NCBI GenBank assembly: GCA_009775375.1
Contig: VSPO01000035.1
Span: 1 to 28,758 of the forward strand
DNA from: Muribaculaceae bacterium
GTDB taxonomy: Bacteria > Bacteroidota > Bacteroidia > Bacteroidales > Muribaculaceae
DNA: 28,758 nucleotides
Reading direction: 5' to 3'
Part shown: piece after piece, positions 16,193-24,280 of the stretch
Layout of the letters: each line of letters opens with the position of its first letter
Numbering within the stretch: position 1 is the first letter of the stretch
Notes under the pieces: model-generated
What the model was told of the DNA's origin: nothing
Database searches by the model: none
Seen by the model: the letters and a program-made list of their open reading frames with translations, nothing else
Translations under genes and position numbers: made by a program

Positions 16193-16280
16193 GATCGGGA
16201 TTGAGCTCGATTAATCGGGATTGATCGGGAATTATCGGGATTAAGCTCGATTAAGCTCGATTGAACTTGATTGATCGGGA
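16191..16280. repeat. array of nine 10-bp tandem repeats
   Basis: Nine decamers in exact 10-bp register fill 90 bases, in two flavours: TTGATCGGGA-like and TTAAGCTCGA-like. The array begins within the T-run of the terminator and ends directly at the stop codon of the convergent aminotransferase gene, so it lies in that gene's 3' untranslated region. Units differ at several positions, suggesting an old or diverging array. It is not CRISPR: there are no spacers. Confidence 0.85.
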
Positions 16281-17474
16281 TTAGATCAGCTTGGCGGAGG
16301 CTTCCTTTATGCGTCGCATTGCTTCGCGGATGTTGTCGTCGGAAGTGGCGTAGCTGAGGCGCATGTAGCCGGGGGCACAGAATGCCGCGCCGTCGACGCA
16401 TGCCACGTGGGCCTCCTCAAGGAGATACATCACGTAGTCGCCGCTGCATTTGATCTCCCTGTCGCCGGCCTTCTTCCCAATATATGAGTCAACCCTGGGG
16501 AAGAGATAGAAAGCTCCTTCAGGCTTGTTGAGCACCCATCCGGAAATCTCCTTTGCGAGGCTCACGATGAGGTCGCGGCGACGCTGGAAAGCATCGCGCA
16601 TGTCGCTGATGCACTGTTGCGGGCCTTCGTAGGCGGCCTCTGCCGCTTTTTGCGCGATGGAGGATGCTCCGGAGGTGTATTGTCCTTGCAGTTTGCTGAC
16701 GGCCTTTGCGATGGGAGCCGGGCCGGCCATGTAGCCGATGCGCCATCCGGTCATGGCATAAGCTTTCGACACGCCGTTGACAATCACCACGCGATCCCTT
16801 ACGGACTCGAATTCCGAGATGCTGTGGACCTCCCCTACGAAATTGATATGCTCGTAGATTTCATCGGCAAGGATGATTATGTCGGGATATTTCGCAAGCA
16901 CGTCGGCAAGGCCCTTCAGCTCGTCGCGGCTATAGATGCTGCCGGTGGGGTTGGAGGGGGAATTGAGCATTATCATGCGCGTCTTGGGAGTGATGGCCTT
17001 CTCCAGCTGCTCGGGGGAGATCTTGAAATCCTGCTCCACTCCGGCGTAGACTTCTACCGTCACGCCCTCGGCGAGTTTCACCATCTCCACGTAGCTCACC
17101 CACGCCGGAACCGGGATAATCACCTCGTCGCCGGGGTTGATTGTGGCAAGGATCACGTTGCAAAGTTCCTGCTTCGCGCCGTTGCCCACGACGATACAGT
17201 CGGGAGTGAACTCGATTTTGTTTTCGCGGAGTAGCTTAGCGCATATGGCCTGACGGAGAGAAAGATAACCGGCCACGGGGGTGTAGCGGGAATAATTCTC
17301 ATCGATGGCCTTCTTCGCCGCCTCCTTGATAAAGTCGGGGGTATTGAAGTCGGGTTCGCCGACACTCATGTTGATGACGTCTACGCCTTGAGCCTTCAGC
17401 TCGGCGCTTTTTTGCGACATCGCCAGCGTGGCAGATGGGGAAAGCGCCTGGATGCGCTGCGAAATCTGATTCAT
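16281..17474 (-). CDS. aspC: PLP-dependent aminotransferase, aspartate aminotransferase type
   Basis: Class I fold-type I aminotransferase of 397 residues, probably transferring amino groups between aspartate and 2-oxoglutarate. Motifs are MSVGEPDFNTP (36-46), NPTG (175-178), Asp204 and Tyr207 around the cofactor, and the Schiff-base lysine Lys237 in GVSKAYAMTGWRIGY; MRLSYATS near the end carries the substrate-carboxylate arginine. The subgroup is the Bacillus/Thermus-type aspartate aminotransferase (I-gamma). It converges on the threonine operon, and making aspartate would feed that pathway, but the amino acid preference cannot be proved from sequence. Confidence 0.88.
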   Translation of the reverse strand: MNQISQRIQALSPSATLAMSQKSAELKAQGVDVINMSVGEPDFNTPDFIKEAAKKAIDENYSRYTPVAGYLSLRQAICAKLLRENKIEFTPDCIVVGNGAKQELCNVILATINPGDEVIIPVPAWVSYVEMVKLAEGVTVEVYAGVEQDFKISPEQLEKAITPKTRMIMLNSPSNPTGSIYSRDELKGLADVLAKYPDIIILADEIYEHINFVGEVHSISEFESVRDRVVIVNGVSKAYAMTGWRIGYMAGPAPIAKAVSKLQGQYTSGASSIAQKAAEAAYEGPQQCISDMRDAFQRRRDLIVSLAKEISGWVLNKPEGAFYLFPRVDSYIGKKAGDREIKCSGDYVMYLLEEAHVACVDGAAFCAPGYMRLSYATSDDNIREAMRRIKEASAKLI

Positions 17475-17532
17475 TTCCTTGTTTTGTTATGTGTTTTGCT
17501 AAATAAACAGGCTTTTGATAGCTCTTTGATTG

Positions 17533-17563
17533 CGAAGTTAGCTAATATCCGTGAACAAACAAA
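17533..17563 (-). promoter_or_regulatory. promoter of the aminotransferase gene
   Basis: On the minus strand TTTG (17563-17560) and TAACTTCG (17540-17533) are 19 bases apart, close to the TTTG / TAnnTTTG pattern with one mismatch in the -7 element. Confidence 0.45.
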
Positions 17564-17593
17564 AAATATCTATGGAAAGATAAAAAAAATTGT

Positions 17594-17601
17594 TAACTTT
17601 G
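17594..17601 (+). promoter_or_regulatory. -7 element for the lipoprotein-ABC operon
   Basis: TAACTTTG matches TAnnTTTG exactly, 48 bases before the start codon at 17650. The -33 region is only weakly TTTG-like. Confidence 0.5.
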
Positions 17602-17649
17602 CGTCGGGGTTCCCTACCGCAGCTTGAAATAATATAAAAAATCCAGGAT

Positions 17650-19017
17650 ATGAAAAAAACAATCTCTATTGCCTCCGCCATGCGCGTGATGCTTATGTGT
17701 CTGATAGTCGGGCTTCTTCCGGCGCTCAACTCCTGCAAGAAGGATAGCGCCGACATCTCCGACCTTGTCTCCAAAGTGCCCTCGTCGGCAGAGGCCGTCA
17801 TAGGAATCAACCTCGGGTCGCTTCTTGAAAAGGCCGGCTGCAAGGTAGACGGCGTGGAAATCACGCCCGGGGAGAACATGGAGGGATGGATCAACGCCAA
17901 CAAGATGCTCTCAGCCAAAGAGAAAGAATCGGTCAAGATGTTTCTTTCCGGGGAGAGCGGCATAGACCCCGCCGGGGCCGTGGCGTTTGTCGACGCATAC
18001 AACTCCTACATCACCGCCATGCTTGCCGACACCTCCAAATTCATGGAGTTTGTCAAGAAGCAGACCGGGCAGGAATTCACGGAGACCGACGGCGTGCAGA
18101 CCTGCGGCAACGTAGCCGTTGCAGGCGCCCAGATGTGGGTCTGCTTCAGCTCCGAAACCTCGATAGACGCCAAAGCCATCAAAAACTACTCCACGCTTGG
18201 TTCCGAGCAGAGCTTCAGCAACAACAGCTTCGCCGGAAAAATCTCCAACATGAGCAACGACATAACAGGCTGGGGACAGACAAAGGCCCTTATGCGCCAG
18301 GGGATGTCGTTCAGCGACGTTGCCACTTTCAACGTCGTCTCCTCCATGCTCTTTGAGGAGGCAACAGCGATTTCGTTCACAGTCGATTTCATGAAAGGGA
18401 AACTCGAAGGGCGTGCAAGCGTGCTCAACGACAAGGGGGAACCCGCCAAATATCTCTTCCCCGCCGACAAGATCGACGTGGCAAGGGTGAAAGAACTCGC
18501 CACGACCGCCGAAGTCGTCGGAGCCATGGTCATCTCCAAAGACCTCGTGAAGAAGATAGAGAACGTCAGCTCCTCGCTTGGCGGCAACATGCTCGGCCCT
18601 GTCGTGAAGATGCTTTCGTCGCTCGACGGGACGGCGGCTGTGGCCGTCGGCGACGTGGATAATCCCCAGGATGCGATAAGCGGAGTGGTCACGACCGACG
18701 GCCAGCCATCGCTCGACCTCATGTCGCTGCTCTCACAGTTTGCCCCCACCCGCAAAGATGGCAAGCTCGTCTGGCTGAAGAAGGGGGAGGTGGCCGGCGG
18801 CCTTGACGTGGCTCAGGCCTCCGATTATCTGAAGGGGGCGACGCTGGGCGTCGTGGTCAGTGCCGACGGAAATTCCATCGACTCCAAGACCAACATCTTC
18901 AAGACCTTCGCCTTCAGTCTCAATCCCGACAAGGGGGGAGTGGAGCTCCGCCTGATGATAGAGGGGAAGAACGCAGATGAAAACATCCTTATGTCGCTCC
19001 TTAAAGAGGGAAACTAA
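17650..19017 (+). CDS. lipoprotein of unknown function, DUF4836-like
   Basis: The N-terminus MKKTISIASAMRVMLMCLIV then GLLPALNSCKK is a lipoprotein signal peptide with lipid-modified Cys29; the following KKDS does not decide inner or outer membrane. The 455-residue mature part begins with a pattern like VSKVPSSAEAVIGINLGSLLEKAGC, reminiscent of Bacteroidetes DUF4836 lipoproteins, and has repeated alpha/beta stretches without a catalytic motif I recognise. The family assignment is tentative. It is followed after 12 bases by an ABC ATPase and a permease, so it may be the extracytoplasmic partner of that transporter. Confidence 0.75.
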   Translation: MKKTISIASAMRVMLMCLIVGLLPALNSCKKDSADISDLVSKVPSSAEAVIGINLGSLLEKAGCKVDGVEITPGENMEGWINANKMLSAKEKESVKMFLSGESGIDPAGAVAFVDAYNSYITAMLADTSKFMEFVKKQTGQEFTETDGVQTCGNVAVAGAQMWVCFSSETSIDAKAIKNYSTLGSEQSFSNNSFAGKISNMSNDITGWGQTKALMRQGMSFSDVATFNVVSSMLFEEATAISFTVDFMKGKLEGRASVLNDKGEPAKYLFPADKIDVARVKELATTAEVVGAMVISKDLVKKIENVSSSLGGNMLGPVVKMLSSLDGTAAVAVGDVDNPQDAISGVVTTDGQPSLDLMSLLSQFAPTRKDGKLVWLKKGEVAGGLDVAQASDYLKGATLGVVVSADGNSIDSKTNIFKTFAFSLNPDKGGVELRLMIEGKNADENILMSLLKEGN

Positions 19018-19029
19018 ACAGCTGAAAGG

Positions 19030-19680
19030 ATGATTATTAATTCCATTAAATTATCGGGGATGCTTCCGAGGGTTTTCTCTTCGGAAAGCATCCCCGATTC
19101 CGATGTCTGGAAACGGGAGCTGACTTTCCGCAGGGGAGAGTATTATCTAGTGGAGGCCGCGAGCGGAGGGGGCAAGTCGTCGATGTGCTCCTATATCTTT
19201 GGCGCGCGCACCGACTATGAGGGAACGCTGAGATTCAACGACACCGACACGGCTACTCTCGTCATCTCCCAATGGCAGGAACTGCGCCGCCGCAACTTGG
19301 CTTACCTCCCCCAGGAACTGAGCCTCTTCCCGGAGCTGACAGCCCTTCAGAACATAGAGCTGAAGAACTCCCTGACGGGATGGAAGACCCGCGAGGAGAT
19401 AGAGCTATGGCTCGAAGAGCTTGGCATCGACTCCAGGCGGGATTATCCCGTCGGGAAGATGTCGATAGGGCAGCAGCAGCGAGTCGGGATAATCCGCGCC
19501 CTTTGCCAGCCTTTCGACTTCATATTGCTCGACGAGCCCGTCAGCCATCTTGACGCGGAAAACAACCGCAAGGCCGCCCGGATGATCATAGGCGAGGCTT
19601 CGCGGCAGGAAGCCGGGATAATAGCCACGTCGGTGGGCAATCCATTGATAATAGAGGAAAGTGTCAGATTGAAGTTATGA
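19030..19680 (+). CDS. ABC transporter ATP-binding protein, LolD/MacB-like, atypical motifs
   Basis: This 216-residue single-domain ATPase energises the permease encoded next. The P-loop is AASGGGKSS (A43-x2-G46-x-G48-K49-S50), with the usual first Gly replaced by Ala. Q95 in YLPQELSLF is the Q-loop. The signature is MSIGQQQRV (144-152) and not LSGGQ. Walker B is FILLDEP (Asp168, Glu169), followed by SHLD. The H-loop position reads IIATSVG, without the usual His. The core machinery is otherwise complete. The stop overlaps the permease start by 4 bases, implying translational coupling. The ATG sits directly after GAAAGG, so a later start at 19060 is possible. Confidence 0.87.
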   Translation: MIINSIKLSGMLPRVFSSESIPDSDVWKRELTFRRGEYYLVEAASGGGKSSMCSYIFGARTDYEGTLRFNDTDTATLVISQWQELRRRNLAYLPQELSLFPELTALQNIELKNSLTGWKTREEIELWLEELGIDSRRDYPVGKMSIGQQQRVGIIRALCQPFDFILLDEPVSHLDAENNRKAARMIIGEASRQEAGIIATSVGNPLIIEESVRLKL

Positions 19681-20864
19681 AACTCATCAACCGTCTTTTA
19701 AGGAAAAATACCTCTCCGGCGCGTATCGCCGGATTCGTTATCTCCAATTTCATTGGCCTTGCCATCATAGTGGGGGGCGTGCAGTTTTATCAGGACGCCC
19801 GGAGCCTTTGGGCTGACGACGACAGCTTCATAAAGAGCGACTATCTCGTGGTCAACAAGAAAGTCACGGCCGCCAACACCTGGAAGGATGCCGATTCCGG
19901 TTTCTCGGAAGCTGAGATAGCCGACCTGAAGGCACAGCCGTGGGTCAGGGGTGTCGGGGAATTCATGGCCACCGACTATAAGGTCTGGGCCTCTGTCTCC
20001 GCCGGAGGCAGGGGGATGTCGACCATGCTCTTCTTCGAATCGCTTCCGGATGAATACGTCGACGCCAAAGGGGCCGACTGGACGTTCAAACCCGGCGATG
20101 ACGTAGTCCCCATCATCATCTCCAAAGACTATCTTGCCCTCTACAACTTCGGATTCGCGGGCTCGGCCGGACTTCCGCAGATGTCGGAATCGATAATGGC
20201 CGGCATCCCGCTTCGCCTCGTCCTCACCTCCGACGACGGACTGAGGCAAAAGACTCTCAACGCCAGGGTCACAGGATTTTCCAACCGCCTGAACACCATC
20301 CTCGTGCCCCGCAGTTTCATGGAATGGAGCAACGCCGAGCTTGGGAGGGGAGGAGCGGCGGCCAAGCCTTCGCGGCTCGTCGTGGATGTCAGCAGCCCCG
20401 GCGACGTGGCGATAAAGGACTATCTTTCAGACCACGGCTTGGAAGTGGCGGGCGACAAAAGCGGTTCGTCGGCCTCATTCTTGCTGAAACTCGTGGTGGG
20501 TATCGTGCTTGCCGTCGGCATCGTCATCACCCTGCTTTCCCTCTTTATCCTCCTGCTCTCCATCTCCTTGCTTATGGAGAAAAACCGCGAGAAGCTACAT
20601 GCGCTGCTAATGCTCGGGTGTCCGCTGACAGAGGTGTCGGCTCCGTACGAGAGGATAATCATATTCGCCACGTTTGCGGCCTATCTGCTCGCTGCCGCGT
20701 GCGGAATAGCTTTGCGCACGAGCTATATAAGTCAGCTTGAGGCGCTTGGATTGAACGCCTCAGAATGGTGGATTGGCTTGGCGACGGGTCTGTCAGTGGC
20801 GCTTTTGGTAATGGTTGTCAATGTCCTTGCCGTAAAGAACAAGGTGCTGGATTCTTGGAGATAG
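19677..20864 (+). CDS. FtsX-like ABC transporter permease
   Basis: The 395-residue protein has one N-terminal membrane segment (about residues 16-37) and a long extracytoplasmic domain. Three C-terminal segments follow: LLKLVVGIVLAVGIVITLLSLF, IIIFATFAAYLLAAACGIAL and WWIGLATGLSVALLVMVVNVL. This four-segment plan matches the FtsX/LolC/MacB permease family. The extracytoplasmic domain would be the place for a lipoprotein or substrate to engage. It is translationally coupled to the ATPase gene and ends the operon. The substrate is unknown: lipoprotein release, peptide export and cell-wall control are all possible in this family. Confidence 0.82.
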   Translation: MKLINRLLRKNTSPARIAGFVISNFIGLAIIVGGVQFYQDARSLWADDDSFIKSDYLVVNKKVTAANTWKDADSGFSEAEIADLKAQPWVRGVGEFMATDYKVWASVSAGGRGMSTMLFFESLPDEYVDAKGADWTFKPGDDVVPIIISKDYLALYNFGFAGSAGLPQMSESIMAGIPLRLVLTSDDGLRQKTLNARVTGFSNRLNTILVPRSFMEWSNAELGRGGAAAKPSRLVVDVSSPGDVAIKDYLSDHGLEVAGDKSGSSASFLLKLVVGIVLAVGIVITLLSLFILLLSISLLMEKNREKLHALLMLGCPLTEVSAPYERIIIFATFAAYLLAAACGIALRTSYISQLEALGLNASEWWIGLATGLSVALLVMVVNVLAVKNKVLDSWR

Positions 20865-20941
20865 AAGAATCGGACAGGTTAAAAGCGTTAATTAACATTG
20901 TTAATCTGCTTGAAAAGTTTAGAGTTGTAACAAAAATACAC

Positions 20942-20949
20942 TACATTTG
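20942..20949 (+). promoter_or_regulatory. -7 element of the Sus-like operon
   Basis: TACATTTG matches TAnnTTTG. The -33 region about 20 bases upstream reads GTTTAG, a partial match. The transcript would have a leader of about 175 bases before the susC-like start. Confidence 0.5.
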
Positions 20950-21042
20950 TGCGATTTTAAGGCTTCAGACCATGAAATACTCAAAATCATGAAGAAATCT
21001 TAAATCTACCGGCGGAATTGCCGTCCGTCTGCTTAACTATTT

Positions 21043-21071
21043 TTTAGAAAGTAGGGACCCTCTTTAGAAAG
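21043..21071 (+). repeat. 20-bp-spaced direct repeat in the susC-like leader
   Basis: TTTAGAAAG occurs at 21043-21051 and again at 21063-21071, each followed by a G-rich then C-rich block. The copies are exactly 20 bp apart, inside the leader of the Sus-like operon. It could be a regulator-binding site or part of a leader structure; nothing identifies which. Confidence 0.4.
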
Positions 21072-21133
21072 GGAGCCCCGACAGGATAACCAAAAGGAAA
21101 TTATTGTATAACTAAATATAAATCAATTCTTGC

Positions 21134-24100
21134 ATGAAGAACATCTGTTTTCATCTGAACAGGAAACTGTGGGTGACGATGGCTTTGCTGCTATCCCTCG
21201 CGTTTCCGGGTATCGCCCAGAAGATTACCGTTCACGGCTACGTGGATGATGAACTGGGAGAGCCATTGATTGGTGCGACCGTAATGGAAAAAGGCACCTC
21301 AAACGGTACGGCAACAGATCTCGACGGCAAATTCACGTTGAATGTCGAGAAGAATGCCACCCTCGTGATCAGCTATATCGGGTATGACCCGGTGGAAGTG
21401 GCCGTCAACGGCCAGACCGACATCAAGATTACCATGAAGGAGAACTCCACGATGCTTGCCGAGACAGTAGTCATCGGCTACGGCTCCGTGAAGAAATCAG
21501 ACGCAACGGGATCTGTGGCTATCGTTAAGCCTGACGAAGTGGAGGCCGGTCTTGCCACCACCGCTCAAGACATGCTCGTCGGCCAGACCCCTGGCGTGGT
21601 CGTAACGACAGCAGGCGGACCTTCTGGCTCTGCAAATATCCGTATCCGTGGCGGCGCATCGCTTTCCGCCACCAACGACCCTCTTATCGTGCTTGACGGA
21701 GTGCCCCTCAGTCAGGACACTCCTCTTGGTATGGGTTCTCCGCTTGCCATGATCAACCCCGAGAGCATCGAGTCGATGACCGTGCTCAAGGATGCATCCG
21801 CAACGGCCATCTACGGTAGCCGCGCATCTAACGGCGTGATCATCATCACCACCAAGAAAGGCACAGCCGGCAAACCGAAAGTGACTTTCGCCGCCAACTT
21901 CTTTGTGGATCATGCCAGAAAGACCCAGAAGTTGCTTGGTGCCAACGATTTCCGCAGTCTTATCGTCAATCGTTTCGGAGCTGATTCCCCTGCAGCCGGC
22001 TATCTCGGCGACACATCAACCGATTGGCAGGATGAAATATATCGCACCTCTTTCAGCTCTGACTACACCTTGTCTATTTCCGGCACGGCAGGCATCCTTC
22101 CATACCGTGTAGACGGATCTTTCACCAACAACAATGGTATTATCGAGAAATCAGACATGAACCGTGCCACTCTTGGCTTCACATTGACTCCCAAATTCTT
22201 TGACGACCATCTCAAAGTGTCGGCCAATGCCAAAGGCTACTATATCCGCAACAATTGGGCCCAGACCGGAGCTATCGGACAGGCCGTAGCTTTCAACCCG
22301 ACTATTCCTGTCCATCGTTACGATGCAATCACAGGTGGCACAGCAGGAAGCAACTATAAGTATCTTTTCAACGGATATTACGAACCTTTCACGATAGCAG
22401 CTGGAACGGTCAATCTTGAAAACAACGCCACATACAACCCTGTGGCTACGATAGAGCAGACAAAGAATTATTCAAATGTGTGGCGCTCCAATGGCAACCT
22501 GCAACTTGACTATTCTTTCCACTTCCTTCCTGAGCTCCACGCTAACCTCAACCTTGGTTATGACGTGACAAAGTCTGACGACTATTATACAGCTGAAGCC
22601 AATTCGCATATGGCATGGAAGGAAAATGAGAACTATGGCGGCGGCTACAGCAATCATAAATATGCTTTCCGCAGCAACACTCTTCTTGAGTTTTATCTGA
22701 ATTATAAGAAGGAATTCGAGGAGGCCAAGTCAATGGTAGACGCAACTGCAGGTTATACCTGGAGCCGTGATGCAGCAAACGGATGGAACACAGGCGCAAG
22801 CTCGAACTCTAATATCGCCGACACGCAGGGTCTTTCTCCGGCAATGTCTGACGGACAGGGGGGATTCATCCTCAACTACAAACCCGACACGGCAGATCAG
22901 GTCGGCAAGCCTTTCAAGAAGGATGACAAAGATCCTAATGGCAACTATCACTGGAAAAACCATCTTCAGCTTCTCTCGTTCTTCGGGCGTGTGAATTATT
23001 CATTTATGGACCGCTATTTGGTGACCGCAACTGTGCGTGCGGATGCCACTTCCCGTTTCTCGAAAGACAACCGCTGGGGTATTTTCCCCGCCGTGGCTCT
23101 TGGCTGGCGTATCGACCAGGAGGGATTTATGGAGAGCACTGCAGGATGGCTCAATGACCTCAAGCTCCGCCTCGGATGGGGTGAGACCGGTCAGCAGGCT
23201 GTAGGTTCCTACTACAATTATATTCCGATTGTCACTCCATCGCAACCGGGTTCCTACTATCCCGACGGCAATGGCGGGTGGTTGACTCCTTTCTTCCCCG
23301 GCGGATATAACAAAGACCTGAAATGGGAGACGACGGCGACATGGAACGTCGGTCTTGATTTCGGTTTCATGAACAACCGCATCAACGGTAGCATCGAGTG
23401 GTATCTCCGCAAGACCCGTGACCTGCTTTCGACAGTGCCTGTTCCTGCCGGTTCGTCTACGGTGAACTATCTTCCCCAGAATATCGGCGATATGGAGAAT
23501 TACGGTATCGAGTTCAACATCTCAGCTAAACCTATCGTGACCGATGACTTCACCTGGACTCTCAGCTACAATATCGGTTGGAACCACAACGAGATCACCA
23601 ACCTCGACGGCAACGAGTTCGCAGTCGGTGGCGGTGGTGGAACAACCGGTTCCAACGTTATGATACAAAGAGAGGGATATCCGGCCTATTCCTACAATCT
23701 GTACCAACAGGTGTATGATGCAGCTGGCAAACCCATCGAAGGAGCTTATGTAGACCAGAATGGCGACGGCATGATCGACTCCCATGACTTGGTCGTACGT
23801 TATTCAAAAGATCCTAAGGTGACGATGACTTTCGGATCGAATTTCCGCTATAAGAATTGGGACCTGGGATTCAACCTCCGCGCCTCGATCGGCAATTATG
23901 TCTATGCTGATGCACTCCGTGGCGGCTCGTTGCTCGACGGCCTTTTCCGCAACAACCAGCTCTCGAACATCTACCAGACCGACCAATACTTCAATGTCAA
24001 CCAGCCATACTCGGATTATTGGGTGCGTAACGCCTCATTCCTGCGCTGCGACAATATCACGCTTGGCTATACGTTTGACAACCTCTTCAACGATCTCATG

Positions 24101-24244
24101 AAGCTTCGTCTGTTCGCCGGCGTGCAGAATCCTTTCGTAATAACGAAATACAAGGGACTTGACCCCGAGGTGTTCGACGGTGTTGACGGCAACATCTATC
24201 CTCGTGCCACGACCTGGTCACTCGGCCTTGTCGCCACGTTCTAA
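21134..24244 (+). CDS. SusC-like TonB-dependent outer-membrane transporter
   Basis: SusC-family proteins import oligosaccharides, or sometimes peptides, through the outer membrane using TonB energy, with SusD as lid. The 1,036-residue protein has a signal peptide (residues 1-28, ending PGIAQ). A carboxypeptidase-regulatory-like beta domain follows (about 30-105; VHGYVDDELGEPLIGATV, DLDGKFTLNV, YIGYDPVEV). Then come a TonB-box region (LAETVVIGYGSVKKSDATGSV), the plug with VLKDASATAIYGSRASNGVIIITTKKG, and a beta-barrel ending in an aromatic TWSLGLVATF strand. Length and C-terminal Phe fit a full-length receptor. The susD-like gene follows after 36 bases. The glycan cannot be named. Confidence 0.95.
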   Translation: MKNICFHLNRKLWVTMALLLSLAFPGIAQKITVHGYVDDELGEPLIGATVMEKGTSNGTATDLDGKFTLNVEKNATLVISYIGYDPVEVAVNGQTDIKITMKENSTMLAETVVIGYGSVKKSDATGSVAIVKPDEVEAGLATTAQDMLVGQTPGVVVTTAGGPSGSANIRIRGGASLSATNDPLIVLDGVPLSQDTPLGMGSPLAMINPESIESMTVLKDASATAIYGSRASNGVIIITTKKGTAGKPKVTFAANFFVDHARKTQKLLGANDFRSLIVNRFGADSPAAGYLGDTSTDWQDEIYRTSFSSDYTLSISGTAGILPYRVDGSFTNNNGIIEKSDMNRATLGFTLTPKFFDDHLKVSANAKGYYIRNNWAQTGAIGQAVAFNPTIPVHRYDAITGGTAGSNYKYLFNGYYEPFTIAAGTVNLENNATYNPVATIEQTKNYSNVWRSNGNLQLDYSFHFLPELHANLNLGYDVTKSDDYYTAEANSHMAWKENENYGGGYSNHKYAFRSNTLLEFYLNYKKEFEEAKSMVDATAGYTWSRDAANGWNTGASSNSNIADTQGLSPAMSDGQGGFILNYKPDTADQVGKPFKKDDKDPNGNYHWKNHLQLLSFFGRVNYSFMDRYLVTATVRADATSRFSKDNRWGIFPAVALGWRIDQEGFMESTAGWLNDLKLRLGWGETGQQAVGSYYNYIPIVTPSQPGSYYPDGNGGWLTPFFPGGYNKDLKWETTATWNVGLDFGFMNNRINGSIEWYLRKTRDLLSTVPVPAGSSTVNYLPQNIGDMENYGIEFNISAKPIVTDDFTWTLSYNIGWNHNEITNLDGNEFAVGGGGGTTGSNVMIQREGYPAYSYNLYQQVYDAAGKPIEGAYVDQNGDGMIDSHDLVVRYSKDPKVTMTFGSNFRYKNWDLGFNLRASIGNYVYADALRGGSLLDGLFRNNQLSNIYQTDQYFNVNQPYSDYWVRNASFLRCDNITLGYTFDNLFNDLMKLRLFAGVQNPFVITKYKGLDPEVFDGVDGNIYPRATTWSLGLVATF

Positions 24245-24280
24245 TTCAATCGATGGCATAACCATTAAAATGAAATTCCA

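Noticed and set aside
16191..16280. CRISPR-like array
   Set aside because: Units are 10 bp, contiguous, without spacers and without cas genes.
16168..16401. 77-codon minus-strand frame running through the decamer array
   Set aside because: It arises from the repeat and an off-frame reading of the aminotransferase gene.
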